This document shows positions 9,987 to 20,736 of a stretch of DNA of 64,000 bases, piece after piece. This DNA is from Mucilaginibacter sp. Its GTDB lineage: Bacteria > Bacteroidota > Bacteroidia > Sphingobacteriales > Sphingobacteriaceae. Below the pieces are notes generated by a model. The model did not search any database and was not told where the DNA came from. It worked only from the letters and a program-made list of their open reading frames with translations. Location: the NCBI GenBank assembly GCA_028288025.1, contig JAQBOM010000021.1:62001-126000 (forward strand), read 5' to 3'. The translations under genes were made by a program, and so were the position numbers. Positions within the stretch are counted from its first letter, which is position 1. Every line of letters begins with the position of its first letter.

Positions 9987-10988
9987 TTAATGAAGCCTGT
10001 CTGTCATGTCGAAATGATCTGTAGATTCATACCCGGTAGGCATCTTATTGAATGCCGAGTATAAAATACATTTATTGCCTTCGTTCATACCGGGCATCAT
10101 CTTTTCCACTGCTTTTCTAACCTGTAAATTTTCCTTTTTTATATCTGTGGTATCCTTCAGGCTATAATGCGTCATGTAATATATTATCGGGAAGGTTCCC
10201 ACATCATTTTTTTGAACATATACGCCTGTTAACATCGGGCCGGTGGACACCTGGCTGAGAACAATCGGAAACCGGTATGCCAGCTTAACTGCGTATTGTA
10301 CTTTCGAATAAAGTTTTTGTGCGTCACCCTCATCCGGGTATTGCCAATATGCGCACGGTTTAAAGCATCTGGTAGCCAATTGCAGATTGTTCAGCGCAGC
10401 CTGGAGCTGTCCTTTTTCGCATTGTTTTCTGGCCAGGGCGTATAGTTCGGGGGCTGTTTTCCCGTTAACGGTATAAGGGGCAAGATCCAGCTTTATAATT
10501 TTCCAGCCGTAATTAAATTTGGCATAAATAAGGCTTACCATATATTTATTGTCGGATTTTTTGGGCACAAAAAAAGCAAAATACATTTCAGTGGCAGCAT
10601 AAGGATACAGTACCGCATACCGGTTCATATCACCATTTGCCACGCGCACGGTGTCGGTGTCCTTATATTTATGTACTACGTAATATTCATCCAGCAGCTC
10701 ATAGGCATTGTCATTCAGCCGGTTGCTGATGAGCTCAACCTGGCGCTCGTTATTATTTGCGATCATCTCCTTTGATAAAACAGCTTTCAGGTGTTTGGGG
10801 TCATTCGCTTTCAGGTATTTCAGTGCTTCGTTATTAAGCTGTTGAAAGTCGCTTCGTTTTCCGGAATTTATTTTCCCGTTCTTCCATGAGCCCGGCACGG
10901 TAGGCGCGCACGACTGGATGATCAGAAAAAGTGCGCAAATCAGCACTGATTTAAGGTGATTAGGGTGAAAGGTTTTCATATCAGCCAC
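9987..10988 (-). CDS. Hypothetical lipoprotein
   Basis: Lipobox LFLIIQSC; 333 aa intact ORF. Confidence 0.7.
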   Translation of the reverse strand: MADMKTFHPNHLKSVLICALFLIIQSCAPTVPGSWKNGKINSGKRSDFQQLNNEALKYLKANDPKHLKAVLSKEMIANNNERQVELISNRLNDNAYELLDEYYVVHKYKDTDTVRVANGDMNRYAVLYPYAATEMYFAFFVPKKSDNKYMVSLIYAKFNYGWKIIKLDLAPYTVNGKTAPELYALARKQCEKGQLQAALNNLQLATRCFKPCAYWQYPDEGDAQKLYSKVQYAVKLAYRFPIVLSQVSTGPMLTGVYVQKNDVGTFPIIYYMTHYSLKDTTDIKKENLQVRKAVEKMMPGMNEGNKCILYSAFNKMPTGYESTDHFDMTDRLH

Positions 10989-11106
10989 TAATATAATATT
11001 TACCAGTAATATAAAACAAGGGTTAATAAATTTTAAAGCAGAAAAGTAAGAAACCGCATAAACGCAAATTTATATTTGATATTAAACGCGTATAGCGATT
11101 TTTGCC

Positions 11107-11136
11107 TTTGTTTTTTTACAAAGAATTTTATATTTG
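11107..11136 (+). promoter_or_regulatory. Putative Bacteroidota promoter TTTG-N18-TATATTTG
   Basis: -33 TTTG at 11107-11110 and -7 TATATTTG at 11129-11136, upstream of the TPR gene. Confidence 0.6.
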
Positions 11137-11169
11137 AGGATAATTTTTTAACTGTAAGCAATTATTCGC

Positions 11170-12756
11170 ATGAAAAAAATTTTACTATATATCCCACTTT
11201 TCTTACCCTTGGTTTCAATAGCACAAGTATTTTCAACAGAACAACAGCATGACCTTTTTTTTGACAAAGGCGTTGAATTATATAATAAAAAAGATTTTAC
11301 CGGTGCGGTAGAATATTTTACCAAAGAAATTAAACTGAACCCTAATAATCTTGACGCTTACAATTACAAAGGTATTATTGAGGTTGAGCAGGGCAATTAT
11401 AAGGGTGCTATTGAAGTTTTTACAAAAGAAATCAATGTAAACCCCTACGCCGATATGGCCTATTCGAACAGGGCCTTCGCCAAACTTAATTCCAACGATT
11501 TTAAAGGTGCCATTGAGGATTGCGACCACGCGATTGCAATAAATCCTAAAAATATGCCCGCCTATACGAATAGAGGAAATGCCAAAAACAGACTGGGTGA
11601 TTTTAAGGGCGGTATTGTAGACTTCAACAAAGTTCTTGAAATAGACCCAAGCAGCGCCGCCGCTTATACAAACAGGGGTAATTCAAAAAACGGGCTTTTA
11701 GATTTTAAGGGCGGGCTTGAGGATTTTAATAAAGCAATTGACCTGGATTCAAAAATGCCCGAAACATACCTTGACCGTGGCATCGCAAAAAACGCCCTCA
11801 AGGACACCTATGGCGCAATTGATGATTTTGGAAAGGCTATTGCGATAAACCCGAACTACGAGGCGGCATACTTGTACCGGGGAGAACAACGGGTTGAGCT
11901 CAACAACTATACAGATGCAATGGCCGATTTTAACCGGGCGATAACACTGAATCCCAAATTTGCAGAGGCGTACGCAAAAAGAGCCGCATTAAATATTAAA
12001 CTTGAAAATTATGGCGCCGCCGGAAACGACCTGGCAAAAGCGTCAACGTTAAGTCCAAACGAACCTGAAATTTACTTTGAACAAGCAGAGCTAAAACTCA
12101 AACTTTTAGACTACCCCGCCGCAATAGAGGGTTTTACCAAGGCATTATCCATTAAGCCGGAGTACGCAGAGGCTTACCACGACAGGGGTGTCGCCAAATT
12201 AAATTCAGGTGATATACCGGGCGCAATTACTGATTTTAATCGTGCCATCGCTTTATCACCAACCGAAACGGCCTATTATAATCGCGGACTGGCAGAACTG
12301 TCGTTGCATCAAAACAAGGCCGCCCTGGCTGATTTCAGCAAATCACTCGAAATAAATCCGAATTATAATGATGCCTATTATTACCGTGCAGCGGTAGTAA
12401 TGGAAACGGGCAATTTTACCGCTGCCATTACTGACCTGAACAAGGCTATCGCCGCTAATATAAACCTGCCGGTTGCCTATTATATGCGGGGGTTTGCCTA
12501 TGCAGCCATAAAAAACAATACGTCTGCAATGGCGGACCTGACAAAAGCCATTGAACTAAACCCGTCAAACAACGGCCCCTACTTTGCCCGGGGGAAAATA
12601 TATTTCGCCTTAAATAACAAGACCGCAGCAAAAGCCGACTGGGCTAAATCAGCAGCCCTGGGCAACAGGGAAGCAGCCTTTTTATTAAAGTTGCCTGCTT
12701 CTACTCACGTAAAACGTCCGGCGTCGCCCGCTGGATGGGTGGTTTGGAAAAAGTGA
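11170..12756 (+). CDS. Secreted TPR-repeat protein
   Basis: At least ten TPR-like repeats (AYTNRGNAKNRLGDFKGGIVDFNKVLEIDP type). Confidence 0.92.
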   Translation: MKKILLYIPLFLPLVSIAQVFSTEQQHDLFFDKGVELYNKKDFTGAVEYFTKEIKLNPNNLDAYNYKGIIEVEQGNYKGAIEVFTKEINVNPYADMAYSNRAFAKLNSNDFKGAIEDCDHAIAINPKNMPAYTNRGNAKNRLGDFKGGIVDFNKVLEIDPSSAAAYTNRGNSKNGLLDFKGGLEDFNKAIDLDSKMPETYLDRGIAKNALKDTYGAIDDFGKAIAINPNYEAAYLYRGEQRVELNNYTDAMADFNRAITLNPKFAEAYAKRAALNIKLENYGAAGNDLAKASTLSPNEPEIYFEQAELKLKLLDYPAAIEGFTKALSIKPEYAEAYHDRGVAKLNSGDIPGAITDFNRAIALSPTETAYYNRGLAELSLHQNKAALADFSKSLEINPNYNDAYYYRAAVVMETGNFTAAITDLNKAIAANINLPVAYYMRGFAYAAIKNNTSAMADLTKAIELNPSNNGPYFARGKIYFALNNKTAAKADWAKSAALGNREAAFLLKLPASTHVKRPASPAGWVVWKK

Positions 12757-12851
12757 GGAGAACACACTTGTAACAATCTTATGATATTACCGGGGCATTT
12801 GAGCTGTGAATACATTTTTTGTAATTTACATTCTCATTAAACCGCCTCGTC

Positions 12852-15278
12852 ATGAAGAAACTCATACTTCCTTTATTATTGCTGTTAACATTCGAAATTA
12901 AAGCACAGGATGCTGTCAGCTACCAGGTACCGCCTAAAGAAATCGCCGAGCTGTTGCTGGCTAAACCCACCCCGTCTGTCAGCATCGATTCAAAAGCAGA
13001 ATGGTTGTTATTTATGGAACGTTCGTCGTATCCATCAGTGGCCGACCTCGCTATGCCCGAGCTGCGCATTGCCGGATTACGCATCAACCCGAACAACTTC
13101 GCGCCAAGCAGGCAGGCGTTTATTGATAACTTTACGTTAAAAAATATCAAGACAGGGCAAACCTTCCCGGTAACCGGCCTGCCACAGCCATTGCATGCAG
13201 GCAATATCAACTGGAGTCCCGGCCAAAAGAAAATATTATTTACACAAACCAATCCCAAAAGCATTGATCTGTATGTGATCGACATTGCTGCCAAAAAAGC
13301 GATGAAAGTAAATAAAATGCCTTTAAATGTGGTACTGGGCGGTGGCGTTTCATGGCTCGACGATCAGGTTATATTATACCATACCACCGTTAAGCCGGCT
13401 ACTTTTGCACCGCAAAAGCCCTTAATGCCCAAAGGGCCTACCATTCAGCAAAATTTAGGAAAAGCTGCACCAAGTGCCACTTTCGAGGATTTGATCAAGT
13501 CTCCGTTTGATGAGCAGTTATTTGAATTTTATGCAACCTCGCAGCTGGTACAAAATAAGGGCGGTGTTGAAACGCCGATAGGCAAACCGGCGATGTATGA
13601 TAATATCAGCCTGTCGCCCGATAAAAAATATATGCTGCTGCGCACCATCAGGAAACCATTCTCGTACCTGGTTACGGCGGGCGGTTTCCCATCAACAGCA
13701 ACCATTACCGATATAAAAGGAAAAGTCGTGAAAGTGCTTGCCGAGCTGCCATCAGCCGAAGGCCGGCCGTCGGGCAATGATAATACGCAGAACATCGACC
13801 GCAGTATAGGCTGGAGGCTGGACGAGCCTGCAACCATTACCTGGTGCCACCCGCTGGATAGCGGGCTGATCAAAAAGAAAATGGAATTCCACGATGCCGT
13901 TCATGCTTTGAGTGCACCGTTTAACGGCGAGGCAAAAGAACTTTTCAAAACGCAGATGCGCTATCGCAACACCATATGGGGCAACAGCACGCTTGCTTTG
14001 GTTTACGAAATGTCCCGCGGCAAGCAAACAGAAAGGGTTAGCCGTTATAATCCATCAACAGGCAGCCTCGAAACGCTATACGACCGAAACCAAACAGATG
14101 CCTATAATGATCCTGGAGAACCGGTTACTGAGAAAAATAAATTTGGCCGCGAAGTGATCTACCCCGTTGATAACGGTAACAAAATACTGATGAATAACCC
14201 GGTTGGCTCATCCGCAAAAGGCGACCTGCCGTTTCTGGCCAAATTTGATCTAAGCACGAAGAAGAATGAAATATTATGGCGCTGCAGCGAAGGCTATTAT
14301 GAGGCCGTTGTAGATGTTATAGACCCTGACAAACTGGTATTGCTTACCCGTAAGGAATCGCAAGCTGAAGCGCCAAATTATTATATCAAAAACCTGGAGC
14401 TAAAAATGGCCGACCAGCCGGTTACCCGGTTCACCAACCCATACCCGCAACTGGTAGGGGTTAGCAAACAAAAAGTATCGTACAAGCGTGCGGATGGTGT
14501 TAGCCTTACCGGCGATCTTTATCTGCCCAAAGGCTATAATAAAGAAAAAGACGGCCCGCTGCCGGTTTTAATATGGGCATACCCGCGCGAGTTTAATTCG
14601 GCTGCCGATGCCGCGCAGATCCGAGGGTCTCAAAACAGGTTTATTGCTATCAGCTGGGCTTCGCCGATATTTTGGGTTACGCAGGGGTATGCGGTTTTGG
14701 ATAATGCCGAAATGCCCATCGTGGCCAAAGAAGGCAAGAAGCCCAATGACACGTTTGTTGACCAGCTAAAGATGAATGCGGAAGCGGCTATAAATAAACT
14801 GGCAGATATGGGCGTCGGCGACCGTAACCGCGTGGCGGTTGGTGGCCATAGCTACGGCGCTTTTATGACCGCCAATTTGCTGGCGCATACAAACCTGTTT
14901 AAAGCCGGCATCGCCCGCAGCGGCGCTTATAACCGCACACTGACGCCTTTCGGCTTCCAGAACGAGGACCGCACCTATTGGGACGATCCGCAATTGTATT
15001 ATGAAATGAGCCCCTTTAGCTATGCCAACAAAATTAAAACGCCAATTTTACTGATACACGGCGATGCCGACGATAACCCCGGTACCTTCCCAATTAACAG
15101 CGAGCGGTTGTTTAATGCCATAAAAGGTTTTGGCGGTACCGTGCGGTTTGTTTTTTTACCTTACGAGGCGCATAGTTACCGTGGTAAAGAAAACCTGCTG
15201 CACATGCTTTGGGAAATGAATACCTGGCTCAATAAATATGTAAAAAATGCCGAGCCGGTTAAAATGGCGAGTAAATAA
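12852..15278 (+). CDS. S9 family prolyl oligopeptidase / glutamyl endopeptidase-like peptidase
   Basis: GGHSYGAFM nucleophile, HGDADDNPGT, YEAHSYRG; signal peptide. Confidence 0.9.
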   Translation: MKKLILPLLLLLTFEIKAQDAVSYQVPPKEIAELLLAKPTPSVSIDSKAEWLLFMERSSYPSVADLAMPELRIAGLRINPNNFAPSRQAFIDNFTLKNIKTGQTFPVTGLPQPLHAGNINWSPGQKKILFTQTNPKSIDLYVIDIAAKKAMKVNKMPLNVVLGGGVSWLDDQVILYHTTVKPATFAPQKPLMPKGPTIQQNLGKAAPSATFEDLIKSPFDEQLFEFYATSQLVQNKGGVETPIGKPAMYDNISLSPDKKYMLLRTIRKPFSYLVTAGGFPSTATITDIKGKVVKVLAELPSAEGRPSGNDNTQNIDRSIGWRLDEPATITWCHPLDSGLIKKKMEFHDAVHALSAPFNGEAKELFKTQMRYRNTIWGNSTLALVYEMSRGKQTERVSRYNPSTGSLETLYDRNQTDAYNDPGEPVTEKNKFGREVIYPVDNGNKILMNNPVGSSAKGDLPFLAKFDLSTKKNEILWRCSEGYYEAVVDVIDPDKLVLLTRKESQAEAPNYYIKNLELKMADQPVTRFTNPYPQLVGVSKQKVSYKRADGVSLTGDLYLPKGYNKEKDGPLPVLIWAYPREFNSAADAAQIRGSQNRFIAISWASPIFWVTQGYAVLDNAEMPIVAKEGKKPNDTFVDQLKMNAEAAINKLADMGVGDRNRVAVGGHSYGAFMTANLLAHTNLFKAGIARSGAYNRTLTPFGFQNEDRTYWDDPQLYYEMSPFSYANKIKTPILLIHGDADDNPGTFPINSERLFNAIKGFGGTVRFVFLPYEAHSYRGKENLLHMLWEMNTWLNKYVKNAEPVKMASK

Positions 15279-15280
15279 GT

Positions 15281-16441
15281 TTACTCTTTTGCCTGAAGCC
15301 TGAAGCAAAGCAAAAACGCAGCTAAGATATAAAACGACGAAAGGAAGAAAATGCTATGCACGGAAACGGCCGCGGCTACCCCGGCTGTTAACGGCCCGAT
15401 GGTTTGGCCTATGGAGGCATAGCTTTGGTTAACGCCAAGTACTTTTCCTTGTTCCGCTTTATCTATATTATCCGCGATGATGGCATTGAGCATGGGGTTA
15501 CGAAGCCCGTTGAACAAACCGTAAACGCAAAGGCAAACCGCAAAGGGAAGTAACACCGTTAAGAACCCGGATACAAACATAGCCGCCAGGCATAGCAGGC
15601 TCGATAACAGTAAAATAACCGACTTTGAAGAAAACACCTTTGTAAAAAACGGCACGCACATTTGTGCGACAATGCCGCATATCCCAAATGCAGCCATAAA
15701 AATGCCCATAGTTGCGGGGGTGATCTTTAATATATCCTTGCTGAAAATCTGGAAACCAATGATCATGCAAAACTGTGCCATGGTAAGCAGGAAACCGATA
15801 AATATCGCGGTGCCTATTAACGGTCGTTTTAGGGTACTGATCAATGACGCAAATTTGAACTGACTTGAAAAACCGGCCCGCGATTTTTTATCTGTAGGAT
15901 TGGTTTCCTTCAATAAAAAGATGGTGCACAATGTACCGATCAGCGAAATCCCCGCCGCGAAAAAGAAAGGCGCCTGCGGGCTTAGCCTGGTGAACAAGCC
16001 GCCCACCAATGGCCCCACAACAAACCCGAATGCGAAAGCCGAGCTTAAAATACCAAAGCGCTTTGCCCGGTTAGCAGGCGTGGCGGTATCGGCAACCATA
16101 GCCTGGGCGACGGAAATATTGCCGCCTGTTAAGCCGTCGAGTATCCGTGCCGCAAACAATACCCATAATACTTTTGCCTCCGCAAAAAGCAGGAATGAAA
16201 GACATGTACCTGCCAGGCTGATAGCCAGTAAAGGTTTTCGCCCCCATTTATCCGACAGCGAGCCCAAAACCGGCGTGGCAAAAAATTGAGCGATGGAAAA
16301 CGATGCAGTTAAAACACCGAGCGTAGTACCGGTAAGCCCAAATGTTTTACCATAGGTGTAAAGAACAGGAACAATGATGCCAAACCCAAGGGAATTGATA
16401 ATGCAGACAAATACTAATACCCAAAGGTTTTTATCTTTCAT
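15281..16441 (-). CDS. MFS transporter (TetA-like 12-TM)
   Basis: GSLSDKWGRKPLLAISL motif and 12-TM pattern. Confidence 0.9.
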   Translation of the reverse strand: MKDKNLWVLVFVCIINSLGFGIIVPVLYTYGKTFGLTGTTLGVLTASFSIAQFFATPVLGSLSDKWGRKPLLAISLAGTCLSFLLFAEAKVLWVLFAARILDGLTGGNISVAQAMVADTATPANRAKRFGILSSAFAFGFVVGPLVGGLFTRLSPQAPFFFAAGISLIGTLCTIFLLKETNPTDKKSRAGFSSQFKFASLISTLKRPLIGTAIFIGFLLTMAQFCMIIGFQIFSKDILKITPATMGIFMAAFGICGIVAQMCVPFFTKVFSSKSVILLLSSLLCLAAMFVSGFLTVLLPFAVCLCVYGLFNGLRNPMLNAIIADNIDKAEQGKVLGVNQSYASIGQTIGPLTAGVAAAVSVHSIFFLSSFYILAAFLLCFRLQAKE

Positions 16442-16484
16442 GAACGGGGGGTTTATTGTTAACTGTCAAAATACAAGTAACAAA

Positions 16485-16511
16485 AAAAGGTTCTGACTTG
16501 CAGAACCTTTT
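16485..16511 (-). terminator. Intrinsic terminator hairpin AAAAGGTTCTG-ACTTG-CAGAACCTTTT
   Basis: 11-bp perfect stem; U-tract on the minus strand; downstream of the permease at 16581. Confidence 0.8.
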
Positions 16512-16580
16512 CAATTGCATGATTATATTTTTCAATGACTCAGGTGGCTACCCGTATCTTAAGATAGCGTTAAGACAAAC

Positions 16581-18101
16581 TTATTTTGCTTCAAAATCTG
16601 AAGCTCTTGGCAATGCATCGGCTGCAGCACCCAGTTTACTATGCCTGCGACTATAACTGAAGTAAATTATTAAACCGATAATCATCCAGCCCAGCGCTGC
16701 CAGCTGCGTGCTAAGAGCCAAACTTATGATCATTGCAGCACAAATAAGAATACCCAATATTGGCACAAGCGGGACAAGCGGAGTTCTAAACGGCCTCACA
16801 AGGTTAGGATCCTTTTTGCGAAGGATCATCACGCCGACACATACTACCACAAATGCAAACAAGGTACCTATTGAAGTTAGGTCGCCCGCGACACTTTCCG
16901 GTAAAAATCCGGCAAATAAACCAACGAATACAAAGAGTATCATATTGCTTTTATACGGCGTACGGAATTTTGGATGCAAATCAGAAAATACCTTGGGCAA
17001 CAAACCATCGGTTGACATAGTGTAGAACACCCTCGACTGCCCTAACAGCATAACCAATATCACTGACGAAAAGCCGGCTAATATTGCGATAGTAACCAAT
17101 GTAGAGAGCCATGCATAGCCCGCCATATAATGGCTGATCGCGTAGGCTACAGATGCTTCTTTCCCGGCTTTCATAAAATCGGTATACGGCGCAACGCCTG
17201 TTAATACCCACGAAAACAGGATATACAGAATGGTACAAATAACAAGCGATCCCAATATTCCTATCGGCATATCGCGCTTTGGGTTTTTTGCTTCTTGGGC
17301 GGCTGTAGACACGGCGTCAAACCCAATAAAGGCAAAAAATACTACGCCCGCTCCTCTTAATACGCCGCCCCAGCCGTGATTTTTCCATGGCAGGTAGGAA
17401 TATAATGTTCCGTTCGCCTGCATGACCGGTGGAGCGTTTGCAGGAATCATATAAGGTGTATGATTTACCGGGTTGATGTAATGCCAGCCTATTGCAATAA
17501 ATACCAGCACAATAGCTACTTTAATAAACACAATAACCGCGTTTAGTGTTGCCGATTCTTGTGTTCCTTTTATAAGTACTGCAGATAATAAAAGTAAAAT
17601 AAATAGTGCGGGTAAATTAATAATCCCGTGGTGGCTAACTCCACCCACAAGGATAGACTCCATGGGCGAGTGGCACCACTCATACGGTATTCGGTGCCCG
17701 ACCAGATTATTTAAATATTCACTCCAGCTTATAGAAACCGTTGCTGCACCCAGGGCATACTCTAATACCAGCGCCCATCCAATTATCCACGCGATGATTT
17801 CACCCATAGTGGCGTATGCGTATGTGTAAGCACTGCCGGCAATAGGAATGATTGACGCAAATTCGGCGTAACATAAGCCTGCGAAAGCGCAACCAACAGC
17901 TGCGACAATAAACGAAATGGTTACCGCAGAGCCTGCGTGTTCACCCGCTGCCGAAGCAGTCCTCACAAAAAGGCCGGCTCCGATAATAGCCCCGATACCT
18001 AAAGCGACAAGACTGGTTGCCGTAAGTGTCCGTTTAAGTGTTTCACCCTCTTCAGACGATGCCAATAGCTGTGCAATAGACTTCTTTACAAATAGCTTCA
18101 T
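16581..18101 (-). CDS. APC family amino acid permease
   Basis: 506 aa; SLVALGIGAIIGAGLFVRT and FFAFIGFDAVSTAAQE motifs. Confidence 0.92.
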   Translation of the reverse strand: MKLFVKKSIAQLLASSEEGETLKRTLTATSLVALGIGAIIGAGLFVRTASAAGEHAGSAVTISFIVAAVGCAFAGLCYAEFASIIPIAGSAYTYAYATMGEIIAWIIGWALVLEYALGAATVSISWSEYLNNLVGHRIPYEWCHSPMESILVGGVSHHGIINLPALFILLLLSAVLIKGTQESATLNAVIVFIKVAIVLVFIAIGWHYINPVNHTPYMIPANAPPVMQANGTLYSYLPWKNHGWGGVLRGAGVVFFAFIGFDAVSTAAQEAKNPKRDMPIGILGSLVICTILYILFSWVLTGVAPYTDFMKAGKEASVAYAISHYMAGYAWLSTLVTIAILAGFSSVILVMLLGQSRVFYTMSTDGLLPKVFSDLHPKFRTPYKSNMILFVFVGLFAGFLPESVAGDLTSIGTLFAFVVVCVGVMILRKKDPNLVRPFRTPLVPLVPILGILICAAMIISLALSTQLAALGWMIIGLIIYFSYSRRHSKLGAAADALPRASDFEAK

Positions 18102-18142
18102 ATTTTTAATAATAAGATCAGTTTAAATTAATTCAGTTCCCC

Positions 18143-18150
18143 CAAACGTA
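18143..18150 (-). promoter_or_regulatory. Putative -7 element TACGTTTG (reverse strand)
   Basis: CAAACGTA on the plus strand, about 40 bp upstream of the permease start; no convincing -33 seen. Confidence 0.35.
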
Positions 18151-18236
18151 CTTAAATTTATTTGAAACATAAAGTGCCGAATGTAACAAAGGAAACGGGT
18201 GATAAAAGTCAAATTTTTGCTTGAAAAACAAAAAAA

Positions 18237-18319
18237 CGTCATTGCGAGGTACGAAGCAATCTCTATACTTTACAGGGCGGACCTGCAAGTCGGGGATTGC
18301 TTCGTACCTCGCAATGACG
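18237..18319. repeat. REP/MITE-like inverted repeat (CGTCATTGCGAGGTACGAAGCAATC arms)
   Basis: 25-bp perfect arms at 18237-18261 and 18295-18319. Confidence 0.9.
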
Positions 18320-18340
18320 CGGAAGTGCTGTTTTTTTAAA

Positions 18341-20590
18341 TTATCCTTTTTTATCAACCCTGGTTATCAGGCTAACAGGCGCCTGCACCTTAACCACTTT
18401 TTGTATCGGGTGATGATTGATCATACCTACTTTTGCATCACGCACGTTTAAATGCGGTGCGATCACAAGCGAAACGATCGACATCAATTTGATCAGGATA
18501 TTCATTGACGGGCCCGAAGTATCTTTAAACGGATCACCAACGGTATCACCTGTTACAGACGCCTTATGCGGTTCCGACTTTTTATAATACATCTCACCAT
18601 TGATCAACACGCCCTTTTCGAATGATTTTTTAGCGTTGTCCCACGCACCGCCGGCATTGCTCTGGAATAATCCCATCAACACGCCCGATACGGTAACACC
18701 GGCCAGCATACCACCCAAAACTTCGGGGCCGAAAGTAAAACCTACTATAATTGGTGTAATTAGCGCTATCAATCCCGGGGCAACCATTTCGCGGATAGAG
18801 GCTTTAGTTGAAATAGCCACGCATTTTTCGTACTCAGGTTTACCGGTATATTCCATGATGCCCGGTATTTCGCGGAACTGGCGGCGAACTTCTTCAACCA
18901 TGGCCATAGCCGCACGGCCTACAGCCGAAATAGCTAACGCCGAGAATATGAACGGGATCATACCGCCGACGAATAAGCCGGCCAGCACGTTTGCTTTGTA
19001 AATATCAATATGCTCAATACCTGCAACGCCAACGAAGGCCGCAAATAACGCCAGGGATGTTAATGCCGCCGAAGCGATAGCGAAACCCTTACCGGTAGCA
19101 GCAGTCGTGTTGCCTACAGCATCTAAATTATCTGTACGGTGTCTTACTTCTTCTGGTAAGCGGCTCATTTCGGCGATACCACCTGCGTTGTCCGCGATCG
19201 GGCCGAATGCGTCGATAGATAATTGCATAGCCGTAGTTGCCATCATACCCGCCGCCGCGATTGACACCCCGTATAAACCCGCAAAGTAATATGAACCATA
19301 AATACCCGAAGCTAAAACAAGAATAGGCAACACGGTTGACTCCATACCTACTGCCAAACCGGCAATAATATTGGTAGCGTGCCCGGTTGATGATTGCCTG
19401 ATGATACCCAGCACCGGGCGTTTGCCCATGGCGGTATAATATTCAGTGATCATTGACATTAATGTACCAACCACCAATCCGACAAGAATTGCACCGTAAA
19501 CACCATCTTTGGTAAAGTGCGATGCGCCGCCTTTTAAAATGCCGCCTGTATCATCACGGGTCATGTGAAACTCGCCCGCAGGCAGCATCCATTGAACCAC
19601 AAAATAAGTAGCAATAGCGGTTAGTATGATCGAAGTCCAGTTACCGATATTCAACGCCTTTTGAACGCTGTCAGTTTCTTCTTTTATTTTAACAAATGAA
19701 GCGCCAACAATCGAGAATAATAAACCCAAGCCGGCAATTACCATCGGCAATAATACCGGGGCTATTCCACCAAAATTATCATGCGAAACAACCTCGCGGC
19801 CCAAAACCATCGTAGCAAGCATCGTTGCAACGTACGAACCGAACAGATCAGCGCCCATACCGGCTACGTCACCCACGTTATCACCCACGTTATCGGCAAT
19901 AGTTGCGGGGTTACGCACATCATCTTCGGGAATGCCTGCTTCAACTTTACCCACCAGATCAGCACCCACATCGGCAGCTTTGGTATAAATACCGCCGCCC
20001 ACACGTGCAAAAAGCGCTATAGACTCGGCACCCAGCGAAAACCCGGCTAAAACATCCAATGCCTTTGCCATCGCTTCGCCGTTTACATCAAGGCCCTGGC
20101 TTTTAACATAAAAAGTATAAAAAACGATAAATAACGAACCTAAACCTATAATTGCAAGACCGGCAACGCCTAAACCCATTACCGTACCACCTGTAAAAGA
20201 CACTTTTAAGGCTTTCGCGAGGCTTGTTCTGGCTGCTTGCGTGGTGCGCACGTTCGCTTTGGTAGCAATGCGCATCCCTAAAAATCCGGCGAATGCCGAA
20301 AGGAAAGCACCGCATAGGAAAGAAACAGCGATAACCGGGCTCGAGGTAACAACCGTAGTGCCCGACCATGCCAACAGGATCATCGCGACGATCACGAAAT
20401 AGCTCAGCACTTTCCACTCAGCCTTCAAAAAAGCCATTGCACCGGCGGCAATGTAACCCGCAAGCTCATTCATGCTGGCATCGCCTGTCTCCTGCCGGGT
20501 TACCCATGCCGATTTGATACCCATTGAAATGATACCGACGATACCAAATACAGGAATTAAATAAATGAGGTAAGTGTTTAATAGATCCAT
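18341..20590 (-). CDS. hppA: Membrane-bound (ion-pumping) pyrophosphatase
   Basis: 749 aa, polytopic; [44 protein letters not shown]. Confidence 0.96.
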   Translation of the reverse strand: MDLLNTYLIYLIPVFGIVGIISMGIKSAWVTRQETGDASMNELAGYIAAGAMAFLKAEWKVLSYFVIVAMILLAWSGTTVVTSSPVIAVSFLCGAFLSAFAGFLGMRIATKANVRTTQAARTSLAKALKVSFTGGTVMGLGVAGLAIIGLGSLFIVFYTFYVKSQGLDVNGEAMAKALDVLAGFSLGAESIALFARVGGGIYTKAADVGADLVGKVEAGIPEDDVRNPATIADNVGDNVGDVAGMGADLFGSYVATMLATMVLGREVVSHDNFGGIAPVLLPMVIAGLGLLFSIVGASFVKIKEETDSVQKALNIGNWTSIILTAIATYFVVQWMLPAGEFHMTRDDTGGILKGGASHFTKDGVYGAILVGLVVGTLMSMITEYYTAMGKRPVLGIIRQSSTGHATNIIAGLAVGMESTVLPILVLASGIYGSYYFAGLYGVSIAAAGMMATTAMQLSIDAFGPIADNAGGIAEMSRLPEEVRHRTDNLDAVGNTTAATGKGFAIASAALTSLALFAAFVGVAGIEHIDIYKANVLAGLFVGGMIPFIFSALAISAVGRAAMAMVEEVRRQFREIPGIMEYTGKPEYEKCVAISTKASIREMVAPGLIALITPIIVGFTFGPEVLGGMLAGVTVSGVLMGLFQSNAGGAWDNAKKSFEKGVLINGEMYYKKSEPHKASVTGDTVGDPFKDTSGPSMNILIKLMSIVSLVIAPHLNVRDAKVGMINHHPIQKVVKVQAPVSLITRVDKKG

Positions 20591-20632
20591 ATTAAATTAG
20601 GTGTATATATTTTATAATTTTTTAAATGTGTG

Positions 20633-20662
20633 CAAATATAATTGGCGGGCAAAATTAGCAAA
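20633..20662 (-). promoter_or_regulatory. Putative Bacteroidota promoter of hppA (TTTG-N18-TATATTTG)
   Basis: CAAATATA at 20633-20640 and CAAA at 20659-20662 on the plus strand. Confidence 0.6.
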
Positions 20663-20736
20663 TTAATTTATTTACAACAGCGTGTCAATTATAAAGTTTT
20701 TTGAATAGTTTAGAGCTTTTAACCCCATACTTATTA

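Noticed and set aside
18133-18357. Short ORFs across the 18237-18319 inverted repeat (both strands)
   Set aside because: Translations such as VIARYEAIPDL and SLRGTKQSLY are read through a REP-like palindrome, not genes.
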